Positions 48,133-60,472 of a stretch of DNA of 64,000 bases are shown here, in pieces. A program made the translations under genes and the position numbers. The stretch spans positions 5,854,441-5,918,440 of the forward strand of contig BCKC01000001.1 of the NCBI GenBank assembly GCA_001600455.1, read 5' to 3'. The stretch is from Endocalyx cinctus. Lineage: Eukaryota; Ascomycota; Sordariomycetes; Amphisphaeriales; Apiosporaceae. Under the pieces are notes generated by a model, which was not told where the DNA came from, did not search any database, and worked only from the letters and a program-made list of their open reading frames with translations. Every line of letters begins with the position of its first letter. The stretch's first letter is position 1.

Positions 48133-49809
48133 CTAAGCGGCGGTGGCCGTAGATGTAGTGGTAGAGATATCGGGGGTGTCAGTGGGAGTTTCGGTAGGAG
48201 TATCGGTTGGTGTAGTCGACGTAGTAGTTGTCGTGGAAGTATCGGGAGGTACATCAGTAGTAGTAGTCGTCGTGGAAGTATCGGGAGGGATGTCGGTAGT
48301 AGTAGTAGTAGTTGTTGAAGTTTCGGGAGGCACATCGGTAGTAGTGGTAGTAGTCGTTGTCGAAGTATCAGGAGGGATATCGGTAGTAGTCGTCGTTGTA
48401 GTTGTAGTAGGTGTTTCGGTAGGAGTGGTGGTGGTAGTCTCGGTACTAGTCTCGGTACTAGTCTCGGTACTAGTCTCGGTAGGAGTCTCAGGAGGGGTTT
48501 CGGAAGGGGGAACGTCAGTGGTAGTAGTGGTAGTTTCAGTGGTGGTCTCGGTCTCTGTAGGAGTCTCAGGAGGAGGCGTCTCAGAAGGAGGAATATTAGT
48601 GGTAGTAGTCTCGGTGGCTGTCTCGGTAGCGGTCTCGGTCGAAGTTTCTATAGGGACTTCTCCTGTAGTGGATTCTGTGGTCGTAGTCTCGGTGGCTGTT
48701 GTAGTGGTGGTAGTATCAGTAGGAGTAGTGGTAGTGGTCTCGGTAGTAGTCTCAGTAGGAGTTTCGACGGGAGGATCCGTGGATGTAGTGGTGGTAGTGG
48801 TAGTCTCAGTGGTAGTCTCCGTAGGAGTTTCTGTAGGAGTAGATGTGGTTGTTGTTGTGGTGGTGGTAGTGGTCTCAGTAGTAGTGTCAGCAGGACTAGA
48901 GGTAACAGTCGTAGTAGTAGTCGTGGTTGTAGTCGTGGTAGTAGTCGAAGTGATATTAGTCGTATCAACGATCCAGCCGAGCAGGGGGCTCAGCTGTTCT
49001 GCAATGCGAGTATCACCTGCCTCATTGGGGTGGATTCCATCGCGCAGGTCACTGCTGGAATACGGATAGATATCATTGACGTAGATGGGCGAGTCGGTCG
49101 TGTTCTGCTCTTCAGCCCAACCGGGTATGAGCTCGTTGATATGTTGGATTGGCCCGTCGTTCACTGGAAATGGGACGATCGTGCTGATCTAGAAGGGGCG
49201 TTGAATTACGCGTGAGCCAATCATCACTGCCTCTAACTGGTGGTGAGACAAATCGGACGATGCAAGAAGCATCCTGTTTATAATATACGGCCGAAAGAAA
49301 AATAACTCACAATAATCTTGATGTTAGGGTTCCTATAACGCATAATTCCTACCATGTCCGAGTATGCAACAATAATGTAGTCCACTCCGCGACCTTGCGC
49401 CACATCGTCCGTCCCCAGCATGAACATAACAATGTCCGGTTCAGAGACATCGAGCCAGCGATCGAGCCAATCCCTCGCGATATCGTAAGCCTGATACCCG
49501 CTGTGGCCTTCGTGATGCTTATCCCAATCGGGATCCTCAGCTTGGCAGGCCTGCGGATTGTTGGTCTTGTTGCCGACAAACTCGAATCGATCCGTGATGC
49601 TGCTGGCCTTGAGAAGATCCCATACCTTAGCCCTCCAGCAGGTCAATTCGGTGAGACTATCGCCGAGAGGCACTTTTTTAATAGGTCAATCAATTGCAGA
49701 CATACAGCTGCATCCTGGGCGGTTACGTAGACTTACTGACTTTCAGCTTGCCCTGAGCTAAGGACAGCCCGACCAAGGCGGTCGTCACGATAATACTCGG
49801 AATCTTCAT
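48133..49809 (-). CDS. Secreted SGNH/CE3-like esterase with a long Thr-rich tail
   Basis: Three exons, 49809-49737, 49672-49311 and 49188-48133, give 496 residues. Exon 1 encodes a signal peptide (MKIPSIIVTTALVGLSLAQG). The join creates VMPLGDSLTELTCWR, the GDS block with nucleophile Ser30, as in CE3 acetyl xylan esterases. Further blocks are HEGHSGYQAYDI, MLGTDD at about 110-114 and RDGIHPNEAGD with catalytic Asp195/His198. The third block is normally GTND; here Asn is replaced by Asp (113), so activity may be altered. After about residue 220 the protein is almost pure Thr/Pro/Glu/Ser repeats to the end, a mucin-like O-glycosylated region of about 275 residues. There is no cellulose-binding module and no clear GPI signal. 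Confidence 0.88.
48136..48963 (-). repeat. Thr-Pro-Glu coding repeat tract
   Basis: About 830 bp of imperfect in-frame repeats encode units such as PTETPTETTTETTTTT and DIPPDTSTTTTTT in the esterase tail. The opposite strand reads as a Val-rich open frame, an artefact of the repeat. Confidence 0.9.
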
Positions 49810-50357
49810 AATGAATTTTTCCCTTTCCTTTCTAATCGGTAAAGATTGAAAGAAAAATATTATTCAAGAACTGTAATGAGATACAATGATCTTATTTGGC
49901 AATGGGTAGGCCACTGCGACTTTTAAATCTGGGATTAATTATCCTCCGTCGCTACTTTTGTAATCCCTCTAGACCTCCGCGTTTTCCAAGGGTTTGGACA
50001 TTATTATATAGCTTTTCATAATGAATCACGACATTATTTTCGTGTGGGGCTGGGTTATATGTTCAAATGGTTGTGTCGGTTTCTATATAGCCTAAAGTTC
50101 AAGAGATTATGAGCGACGATAGGTATGTTCCGAAGGAGAAAAAAACGATTACTGATTACGTCGTTTACTTCACCGGGAAAATCCACTGGAAAAATGTTAT
50201 ATGGTACCGAAACTGGGCGAAGAACGACTCAGGATCTAAAGTCTAGCTTTATTTATGTATACTCTAGGCATCGCTATATAGGAATTCTATTGGACTATAA
50301 GATGAAATGCGTAGAAAGAGTCTACTCCGTCTCAGCATATAGGTGAGATCCCAGTCA
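49810..50357. other. Spacer between NTE1 and the esterase gene
   Basis: About 550 AT-rich bases between two minus-strand genes. It holds the esterase promoter and the NTE1 3' end. No other feature was seen. Confidence 0.6.
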
Positions 50358-53300
50358 TTATATGCTTGCTCGTCTTGGAGCCATTGTCCTCCTAAGAGCT
50401 TTCTTTTCTTCAGTTTCTTCAACCAAGGGGAAGACACCCTCCTCTTTCAATTTGTTCAAGAACTCTTTACCGTATTTGTATCCCAGTTCGTAAAGTTCGT
50501 CAAATTTTCCGAAATCTAAAGTTCCGTACGCATCAATTGGCGGTCGCATATATATGCATCCTGGCATCTTCTTCGCTTTCTCAAGAGCATCTACGCTAGA
50601 AACGTAAGCTAGTCGCGCTTGAATCTCTGCTAATGTTGGTGGGTTCGGTGTGTTCGAGAAAGGATTCCACCGGTTGATGAATGCCCACACGCCGGAGAGA
50701 GTATCTCCATAACTCTGAGGGGTATCGTCATCAATGGATCCAACATCAATCGCAAGGACAACGTCAGCACCGAGAGATTTCATGTGTGATACTGTGAGGT
50801 TATCGATATAGCCACCGTCGAGTAACATACTACCCTCGTCACACAAGGGCGGTAGTAGACCGGCTAGAGACATGGATGCTCGCACATATCGCCACGCGTA
50901 CCCACTAGTGTGTATCTCTACTCTACTCTTGCTTATATTTGTCGTGTTGCAGTAAAATTCAAGCCAGAAGTCCTCAATCTGATGATCGCCGAAGATTTTG
51001 AAGATTCCTCGATTGAACTCGTGGCCGGTGGTATATGAGGCAGATGGATAGGTCAAGTCCAATGCAAATCGCCACATACTAGCCATCCTACCGGCAAATT
51101 TCTTGGCTAAACCAAACATGGGAACAATATCGGCGTGTCGGGCATAGAGGGCGCCGACAAATGAACCGATTGACGTACCTCCTACGAGATCGATTGGGAT
51201 ACCAGCTTCGTCGATTGCCCTGAGAACACCAACATGTGCCATACCACGAGCGCCACCACCTCCGAGCACGAGACCGTATGATTTGCCACAAAGTCTCCGC
51301 GCAAGTCTCTGAAAATCTCCCTTGTTAGGAGCTTCGGGTGAGTAGTATGGCCTCTGGCGAATTTTACGGACGGCGTATTTTTGGATCTCCGCCTGAAGCG
51401 TCTGAACTCGTTCCTTTAAAGTCGTTCCACTCTTTTTCGCGGGATGAACAGGGACAGCGGTAGCCCCAAAAGACATCTGTATGTGGTAGTGACCTCCATT
51501 GATCCAAACACGATTTCTCAACCAACGCCTTGTTAAACCGGGAGGCGAGTATCGATCAGTGTGTAACAGGATCAGTGTTTTGCGGGCGGTACATTTAGTG
51601 CCAAGCATGAATCTTTCGTATTCGCCGACATCGGGAGATCCTTCAGCGAGTCCAACAAGTAAGATGCAGTCGGCTTGGTTGATGCAAGTCTGCGTCCACG
51701 GGGATGTGACACTGGTATCTATAGTGCTCGTTAGCGTATTGCCTAGTATCATGCTATGCATTTAAAAAGAATGGGCATTCCGGGAGATCAGGAAAAAATT
51801 AGAGTATGTTTTGGCCTTCATAGACGGCGCTCTGGAAAAGATTTGTTCATCATAAAGGAAATAAGAGGTAAGGAGAGGGTTGAGGGTGGATACTCACTAG
51901 CAATGTACACAACCAGTCCATATTTCTCTTCCAAATCGGCTAGATATTGAGACAACTTCAACTTGCCCATCTTGTTGAAAGCATGTCTTCCGAGATGGTT
52001 GAGAACCGTAGATTGGTTGAGAGCTGTTGCGCCATTCGGGGGACCGACTTGTGCTAGAGCGTTCATCAATTGACTTCCAAATTCTACTACTGGCATACCG
52101 GCCCTGACAGGGAGAATGGCAACTGTTCGAATATTCAGGGTTGAGGAGCTCTTGTTTAATTGAGTACCAGCGGCCTCATCCTTAATAGAGAGCGGATTGT
52201 CAACTAGTATGCGCATTCGAGACGCGATGATCTTTGAGATCTTAATCGTGATATTCGGGTGCTCTTGAGCAAGACTGTTGAACAAAGTTCGAGGAAATTT
52301 CACCAGTTCGGTGTCACGAATAGCGTGCAGTGTTCCGGAGCGGGCCGATTCGGTCATAACCTCTAACTCTCCAATACTGTCTCCTTGCCCAAATTCTGCG
52401 CGCACGTTCACATTTCCATCTTGTGTATCTTCAACAAGACGCAGGCGACCATTCAAAACAATGTATATAGCCTCGCTTTCTTCACCCTGGTTGAACAACA
52501 CACCTCCGGCATTGACCTGAACCCACTGCAGAGCAAAATCGATGTCGAGAATTAGTTTCGGTAGTAAGTTTGTAAGCCTTTTGGCCATAGTCAAAAGCAC
52601 TATAGGATACCTTTCCACAATCTTCTCTAATGTTGCACTAGGAATGAAGCCGACATAAACATCTGTCTTTGCAATTACATCAACGAAGGAGCGGTGAGAA
52701 GAGACTGTGCCGATATAGCCAGCTAGACCACCTGGTTTGACAAGACCAACGCGGCGACGGTGAGGCTTGGATTGTTTGCCGTCCGGACTCAGCTTGGTTT
52801 TTTGAGTAATCTTAGGCAAACCGTGAACGGAAGACATTCGTGGAACAGAGTCATGGGAATCTGCTCGGTGCATCGCGGTGACCGAGTTTCTGCTGGATGA
52901 GCTTAGGATATCGCTTCCTGGATCCTCAGAGGGGATACAGAGATCAAGAAACCCGTCAATCACATAGTACAGCCCAGGGCTACGCTCTCCCTGTTCCACC
53001 AATACGGAGCCCTGGCGAAAGAAGACGATCTCGACTTCGTGTTTCATATCTGCCGCTAGTAATTGGGCATTCGGGGCACCGGTCATCGAGATCCCACCGG
53101 AAGTCGCCGATTCGGCGTCCCAGTCGGCAGAGCCGTCAAAAGAATCCATAAAGCCAAAAGCGTTGTTGCTGAATAATGCCTTTTGTCTCCGTTGATCATA
53201 TGAAATAAGACGCGGGGATCCTTCGACGGATTCAAGGCCTCTCGAAGATGTTCCGCTAGAGCTCAATCCGATAGCAGTGAAAACACACTCGAGAATAGCA

Positions 53301-55146
53301 TTTCTAAAAAGATTATCTTCGTCCACCGACTCACGCGGATCGATAGACAGACGGGCCCTTTTCTGAGTTGCAAAGGGGTTAAAGCTTTGCTGAGATAGAG
53401 GACTCGCAGCTCCGAGTGGATCATTCGTTTGCCAGGAGCGGACTAACGGTATCTCAAGAGTGCCAGAGGTTCTAGCTCCACCATTCCGGGCTATGTGAAC
53501 ATTTGCAAGAAGATCCCCAGGACTCGGTGTATGTATTGAGAGACGCTCATTAGGGGGTACAATCGTGGACGCCACTACGGTCTGCTGTCGACTGCGGGCC
53601 ATTGCATGAATGGCGGCTTCCTTTCGAAGGCTAGTAGACGATCTCCGTCGGCGACGCGTTACTAAGGGATTGTGTAGAGCAATTCCTTTCCCCGTTTCCT
53701 CCTCGCCGGCCCTCTCGCGTTCTTGATTGAATTTTTCCTTCAACCGGTCCAAAGCATCTCCCCTAAGCAGATTTGGCAATTGACAAGACGTGTACTTGAT
53801 CATATTTCTCTCGGTATACAGGACCTCATTCGCCAAACCGAGATAATTGTAGGCAGTCGCTAACGTTACACGCTGAAACCTTGACAAGATAACGTGAACA
53901 ATGTGAGCAGTAGCTTTCGGGTATATCCGAATCAGACGACGAAATGCGCTCGCAGGAATTATAGCAATAGTAGTGTCTCTCGTCGCTCTCGCAATAATGT
54001 CGGGATGAACTGAGGTAGTCGTCTCCCGTTTGAAGGGTGGGCGACTGTCACGTCGAGGCATCGAAGATTCGCCTAACGAGATAGGGGGGATTTTAGAGAA
54101 TGGGGGTACTCCATCAGGAGAGGCCGGAGTGGCGATGGCGGACTCGTCGGTTTGGGTGATGGACATTTCGCTTGGTGGGCGAAAATCGGCACTTACAGAG
54201 GCAGATGTTGAGGGACGCTGCTGAGATAGCGTTGCGCCAGAGGCATCTGCCTGGCGACGTAGCTCACTAGGGCCAGTATCTGTCTCGGCCTGGTCGTCAG
54301 GCGATAATTTTAATTTGACATCTTCCGTGAATAAGGACATAATGGAGAAGAGCGACGACATTGGGTCACCATTCCGAACCTCGGTCAATAGTTGGTAAGG
54401 CTGATGGCCAGGCAGGGGAGGGTCATCTCCGTCGATGGATGGGTACTCCATCGATCCATGAGCAAGGCTGTCTGATCTCGTGGCTGTGCTTTGACGAGCA
54501 GACTTGACGAAGATCTCGACATGGCCATCCACGACGAGGCAAAACCCCTTTTCCTCTTCCAGGTCCAGGGTTTCTCCAGCAATGAGTTTCCTAGTTTGCA
54601 TGCTTCGGGTCAATTCGTGGAAAACAGGGCGCTCGAGATAACCGAAAATTTTCATTGCGCTCAAGAATTCGTCTAGGTAGTTGTTAATACCAGGCTTCCC
54701 ACCCTCTTCTTGGGCATCTGGGAAAATATCTACACCGGGCTCTTTGCGTTGCGGCTCCGGCGGTAGGCGGGAGTACATATTCAAGTAACGGTATCTCACG
54801 ATCCAGGTAACTCCGGAAATGACGACGGAGAAAAGCAAGGCCCTATATTAAACTGTTAGTCGGTGGTGAAGGATACTTGGCAAGGGAAAGGAAAATCGAG
54901 TATTTACAAGGTGGTAGCGTTCATGGTTACGGTTAAGCTGGTTGAAAACAGAGTGAACAGTAAGGTCGGAACGGATATGGTGGTAAGCTTAAGACACCAA
55001 TATATGATGGTAGACAGAGTTTGTAGGATGAAAAGAACAAATCTGGCTAATAGGCCAAGCCAAGATGAAGAATCATGTGTTTGGGCAACATGTTCGGCTT
55101 GACCCATGGCAGAAGCCACATCTGCGGTTGCGTTAGTTATATTCAT
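50358..55146 (-). CDS. NTE1: Lysophospholipase NTE1
   Basis: ER-anchored patatin-type enzyme that deacylates phosphatidylcholine and lysophosphatidylcholine, releasing glycerophosphocholine. Three exons, 55146-54908, 54842-51898 and 51718-50358, give 1514 residues, the usual NTE1 size. Hydrophobic segments lie in exon 1 ([30 protein letters not shown]) and early exon 2 ([16 protein letters not shown]). Cyclic-nucleotide-binding-like modules include [31 protein letters not shown] and [17 protein letters not shown]. The C-terminal catalytic domain has GGGGARG (oxyanion), nucleophile Ser in GGTSIGS near residue 1244 and Asp in LLDGGYIDN near 1362. Junctions are in phase, and the exon 2-3 join restores VVYIA plus [13 protein letters not shown] large low-complexity Ser/Arg region in the middle is typical of fungal NTE1. 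Confidence 0.96.
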
Positions 55147-57101
55147 AATGATTGAAATAACCAGAATATTAGCTTCGAAGTATAATATAGTCTCTGATCA
55201 AAGAAAAGAAAAGAATAGTATAGTCTCCAAAGGTTCATTCCTTAGGATGATAACCTCGGTTCTATGTTAAATGATTCTTCATTGAAAATATACGACCAGT
55301 TACTCTATATCCTGATGAACAGGATTTAGAGATGTAGTTGGTAAGTCTTTTTGACACCCGAGACATATTTAAGAGGTCGGGACCGGTGTAAACCTTAAAG
55401 GTAAAAAAAGTAAGAGAAATACTAAGCAGTCATTATGGAATGAAAGGGATGAATCTTTTTCGATTTTTTTTTTTTCGGGTTCTCGATTTTTTTACCTTTT
55501 TTGACACGTGATAAAATGGTCCAAGCGTTCAGTTTATCGATGCTTATAATACTGTGTGATTTCGTACAGTATATTTCTTAAATATACTATACTATACTAT
55601 ACTACTATACCTACCTATCTACACTAATTACATAGTACCTCGTAAGTTTCCCCATAAACATAAGCTATGTTATTAAAAGGACCATACGCAAGTAGAAGCA
55701 GCCGCTATCCAATTCCTAGTTATTTTCAATAGGGGTAGCCTAAGGGACAGAAGCCGCTAATAAGGTAATTGAAGAGAGGAAGGTGAAAGGCCTCATTGCG
55801 CCCTGTTGTTTTACCGATGTGTACTGCTGTTGCGTAGTTTTGACCGATCCTGCCAAGACAGTGAAACCAACACTTGATTGTCTCTCATCATTCCAGAGGT
55901 TGAACAGTAATATATCCGGTGCCACTGATCTCGCATACCGGTATACTCATCTCATAACTCTCCGTACCTCAATGAGTCCCTGACTAGCGGAGAATAAACC
56001 ATCAAGCATCGCGGATGAAGGACAGGAGGCTCGACAGATGGCCAGAGAAAATACGGCAATGATTGAACTCAGCGTCAGTCTCATCCGCGGCTTAGGCTCC
56101 AAACTGTTCAGCGTCTTCCAGCGCCCATGGAGCCAAGCAGCTTTCTCATTCATCACGCAAACACACATTATGATAACTATATCTTCTTCAAACTACAACA
56201 ATACACTATTCTCGGTCCAGAGTCTCATATCTAACCCGGAAGAATGCAAAGCTGAGAGTCAGGCCATTCTCTCAGGTATATCTTGACTTTCTTCGGGTCG
56301 ACTCGTTGATCTGGAGAGATTGTAGCCTTACTAGAGTCCATGGGACATAAGAAGCCATATCAGACTGGATCTTTCCGATATTTTCCCACTCTGGTCTCAT
56401 CGGATTTTGTTATATGGCTACCGAACTTGATCCACGGGCGCGTCACTCAAGATCTAAACCAGAATAATGATCCTCAGGGAATACCGGCCATAAAGGCGGT
56501 GCATCTTCTCCCTTCTGCATGATGATTATTTCCTCGGGCTCTTAAGGCAGGTGGCTGTGCAGAGAAGCGGATTGGTGTTTCCTACTTGGAAATGAAAATG
56601 GACGTGGATAGCTGGGCTGGTTCTAAGAAATATAATAACTCGCTGGCCTTGGTGAGAGGCTTTATCGCCGTAATACCTGAACAACGAGTAATACTATAAG
56701 TCGGTAGCTCTCTTGGCTCGAATCCAAATCAAGATTTGACTGGGGGCTTCCAACCCCGTTCAAGACTTATCGGGAGCGGATCCCTCCGATCTCTAGTTTC
56801 CACAATCCCTTATTTTACAAAATGATAGAGCGTTGATAGCCTTCGGATGCCACCAATCACGATGTTTCAATTTATCCTCCGCGCAGGAGTAAATGGAGCC
56901 GCATATCAGTGTGGTTTGGTATCAAGCCAAGAAATGATATATTGGTATGGATAGCTTATATAATATATAGATATCTCTGAGAAATCCCAAGAATGTCAAG
57001 TCCGTCAGTCTCTGCTTTAATCCCGGAGCTATCTAGAAATCGGAAAACTGACCATATCCCCTGCTTTACCTGTTTACATCTGTTCCTTAAAAGGATAGGT
57101 C
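55147..57101. other. Divergent intergenic region between NTE1 and a transporter
   Basis: Nearly 2 kb between divergent genes. It contains TACTATAC repeats near 55585-55610. Minus-strand frames at 55740-56168 start with hydrophobic, signal-peptide-like stretches (MRLTLSSIIAVFSLAIC, MRPFTFLSSITLLAAS), but I could not connect them by in-phase introns. No gene is called. Confidence 0.5.
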
Positions 57102-59318
57102 ATGGCGGAAGTCAAGGACTCCAAAGTGGCCGTGCCCACGAAGATAGATCCGCTTGTCGCGGAGCCAGTGGCCGATAATTCAACCGAAGGACTCCGTCGT
57201 GTGCCCGACAAGATGCCACTCGTTGCCCTTCTCATTTTAGCCGTAGAGGTTAGTTAATTGTTCATGATTTAGCTCGACGAATTTATAAACGATACGTAGC
57301 TGCTAACATTCGACCGAACCAGCTTGGTGAGCGATTCACATATTTTGGCTTGAGCGGGCCAATTCAGAACTATATCAAGTGCGTACCTTTAAGCCCGTTG
57401 CTTTAGATAGCTTTTCTAATACGGTTACCCGTTAACGTCAGGAATCCATACGATCCTGGCTCCGGAACGCCTGGAGCTCTAGGCCGCGGTCAAGCTACTG
57501 CCACCGCCCTTGGAGATTTTTTCAAATTTTGGGCCTACACATCAACCGTGATAGGTGCTATCGTTGCTGGTGAGTTTTTCATGAAACCCAAATCTACATA
57601 TAGCGTTTCCGTATGACGCCCGGTTTCAGCAACCCTTGTTTCCCTAAGCTGACGGCGTTCTGAACGTAGACCGATATGTAGGCAAGTTCAAGGCCATTCT
57701 CCTTGCCTGCGCGATATACATTATTGGTCTTGTGATACTCGTCGCTACTTCGACCCCGTCTGCAATTAGCGACGGAGCCGCTTTTGGAGGTCTCGTCGTC
57801 GCCATGGTGACTATTGGGCTGGGCACAGGCGGTATCAAGGCCAATATCACCCCCATGTGCGCTGAGCAGTATCAAAACACCGCATCGGTTATTCGAACTT
57901 TGAAGACTGGAGAGAGAGTTGTAATCGATCCGGAGCTGACTGTTCAAAGACTCTTCATGTGGTATGCAATCATTATTATACGAAACGGCTTCAGAGAGCA
58001 GTCCTTTAATGTCTGTGGCATATATCTAGGTTTTACTGGGTGGTAAATATCGGCGCATTATCACCTCTCATAACAGTCAATCTCGAGGCTAAAAAATCTT
58101 TCTGGCTTGCGTACCTAATACCGTTAATGTAAGCCAACACCTCAACGATCGTCCTTAGTCCTATTTCCCATACTATTTCTTTTCTAATAACTTCATACCG
58201 ACAGCGCTATCCTCATTTCCGCAGCGGTTTTTATCGCGGGCCACAGAAAATACGTGAAGATTCCGCCCCAGGGGTCACCGATTGTCGATGCCGTTCGTGT
58301 CGCTATCACAGCAGTTCATGAGAAGGGTTTTAAAAACGTCAAGCCATCTTCTCTCAGAGAGCGTGGTGTCATTTCGAATTACCCTATTGCATCCGAAAAC
58401 CGATACACAGACGAGTATGTAGCTGACGTACAGCGGGGGTTCAAGAGCTGCAAGGTAAGTGCGCCTAGCTAATCGCAACCTAAGGTGGATTTATTTATTA
58501 ACAGTTAGCTGCTCGCGCAGATATTCCTGTTTCTTCCTTTTTATTTTGTCTGCTGGATTCAGATTTGGAACAACCTGATATCACAAGCCGGCACAATGGC
58601 CTTGCATGGAACACCGAATGACTTGCTCCAAAACCTCGATCCTATCGCTTTGATCATCTTCATCCCCATCCTAGATAATACGTCTGTCCCTAACATACTC
58701 ATATAAAAGTCCACTTGCCTCCACGTATGCTAATCACTTTTTCTCCCTGCTGAATAGTCGTCATTTACCCCGGACTTCGCAAGCTGAAAATCAATTTTGA
58801 TCCCATCACCCGAATCTTCTGTGGCTTTATGTTTGCGACCCTAGCCATGGTCTACGCCAGTGTATTGCAGCATTATATCTACATATCGCCCCCTTCAAGT
58901 ATCCATGTATGGATCCAAGCTCCCGCATATGTGCTAGTAGCACTGTCAGAAGCATTCGTGATTATTACCGGTCTCGAGTTGGCTTATACGCAAGCCCCCC
59001 AAAAGTGAGGTTTCGCCCAATTATGTTCCCTTATGTGATTATGTGTTCGAGAAAACTAATCTTTTCCCTCCTAGTCTACGGTCCGCTGTGTCGTCTCTGT
59101 TTTGGCTGACTATCGGCATCGCAGCTGCCATCGCCATCGGCCTCAGTCCGGTGTCTCAAGATCCATACCTCGTGTGGATGTACGCGTCCCTCGCGATTGT
59201 AGGGTTTGTTTCAGGATGTGCTTTCTATGCTTGTTTCTTCCAGCGGAGACTTGACAGCCCGGCAGATGAAACAGCTTGTGTGATACTGGAAGGGCAGGAA
59301 CATTGTAACCAGAAATAA
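57102..59318 (+). CDS. POT/PTR2-family peptide transporter, one exon junction unresolved
   Basis: Proton-coupled di/tripeptide transporter of the plasma membrane. Nine exons: 57102-57248, 57323-57378, 57442-57569, 57670-57961, 58030-58128, 58205-58454, 58521-58681, 58758-59004 and 59075-59318; about 540 residues. Family blocks appear in order: LGERFTYFGLSGPIQNYI, GRGQATATALGDFF, GLGTGGIKANITP, FYWVVNIGALSP, IFLFLPFYFVCW, IWNNLISQAGTM, IFIPILD, VIYPGLRKLKINFDPI and YTQAPQNLRSAV. Eight introns are GT-AG and seven keep phase. The exception is 58682-58757: the only nearby donor and acceptor leave the frame off by one. This is either a sequence error, a non-canonical splice or a real inactivating indel. 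Confidence 0.85.
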
Positions 59319-60472
59319 GTAGGGTTTGGACTGGAGCAGCCAGCTTGACGCCAGAAGATCGTGCGGATTATAAGTCCGTCATTAACTCAGCGACCAGCCA
59401 TATCAGAAATGACTGACTGGCCTGAAGCTGCATCTTCCATGGAAAGAGGATAACAATGTTGCTACTTCCAATTTCTATCTTGTATAATATTAATCGGGAG
59501 GCAAACTGGTCTCATCGTGGTCGCCTAGATCATAGATACACGGCGAAGCAGAACCAGATAAATGTTTAGTTGCAATACCGGATCAGTACCTTTCAAGCGC
59601 CCTTGTAGATGCCGGACCAAAGTTTTCTTTAAGCCTCCTTCTGTTGCCTCGTCTACGGCAGATTTCTTAGCTTGTAGTATCTTCTGTGCTGAATCACGCG
59701 GCGAAAAGCTGAAAATCGCCGCACATCCATATTTCCCACAACAGATTTTATATATTAAGGTTGCAGTATGAGATTAATATACCGTACACGGAATACCTGG
59801 TATATAATAAGCCTCAATCGCCGATTAATATTAGACTTACAGGGCAGATGTTGTTATGTCTACTTAAGTAAGGAAGTATGTAAGGCAGCAGGCAAGCAAA
59901 CAGGCAGTAAAGGGTAGCTGGAAGCCTAGTAGCGGATTAGCGAATAATATAGGTGAGCTTAGGCGATTTACAGTATCATATCATACTGTAGCATATAATA
60001 ATTAGCCACACAACCCACCATTTAAAAGCTTGATTTAGCCCTGGAGATGAGTAAAAAATGTGGCTGTCTTAGGTTTTTTTTTTCTTCCAAAGAATTATCT
60101 TGATAGAATTAATAGTGTACAAGAATACATAACCCCGCCAAAATTTGCTCGCCGCACCCCACGCTCAGGTCATAAAGATTTGAATGGTAAAACAAAAAAA
60201 AAAATTCATGACTCCTCCAAACATAACCACATATTAAATCATAAAACACCCACAACTTCTCTCCCAACTCGACGACTTAAACGATTTACGCATCGCGTCG
60301 ACCTACCCGCCAAAATTTTAATACGGACGAATTCTACTAAAATTTTAGTCATTAATTGTTGACGGCAAAATTGTGTTCCTCTAATCCCCGCCCGAGCGCA
60401 AACGTTAGGCCAATCCTGGGCCATTTTCGATTTTGTCTTTAGAAACGATACTCAGATCAAATATTGCCCAGC
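59319..60472. other. Spacer between the transporter and eIF2-alpha
   Basis: 1.15 kb of mostly AT-rich DNA with short GCAGGCAAG-type repeats near 59885-59910. The last few hundred bases are probably the eIF2-alpha promoter and leader. No gene was seen. Confidence 0.6.

Noticed and set aside
48143..49069. A 308-residue Val-rich open frame on the plus strand
   Set aside because: It is the antisense of the Thr-rich coding repeats of the esterase. ACN codons read backwards give Val/Gly/Ser triplets with no real protein features.
55740..56168. Two frames with signal-peptide-like starts on the minus strand
   Set aside because: I tried to join them with GT-AG introns, but the phases do not match and an early stop follows each. 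Support is too weak for a gene.
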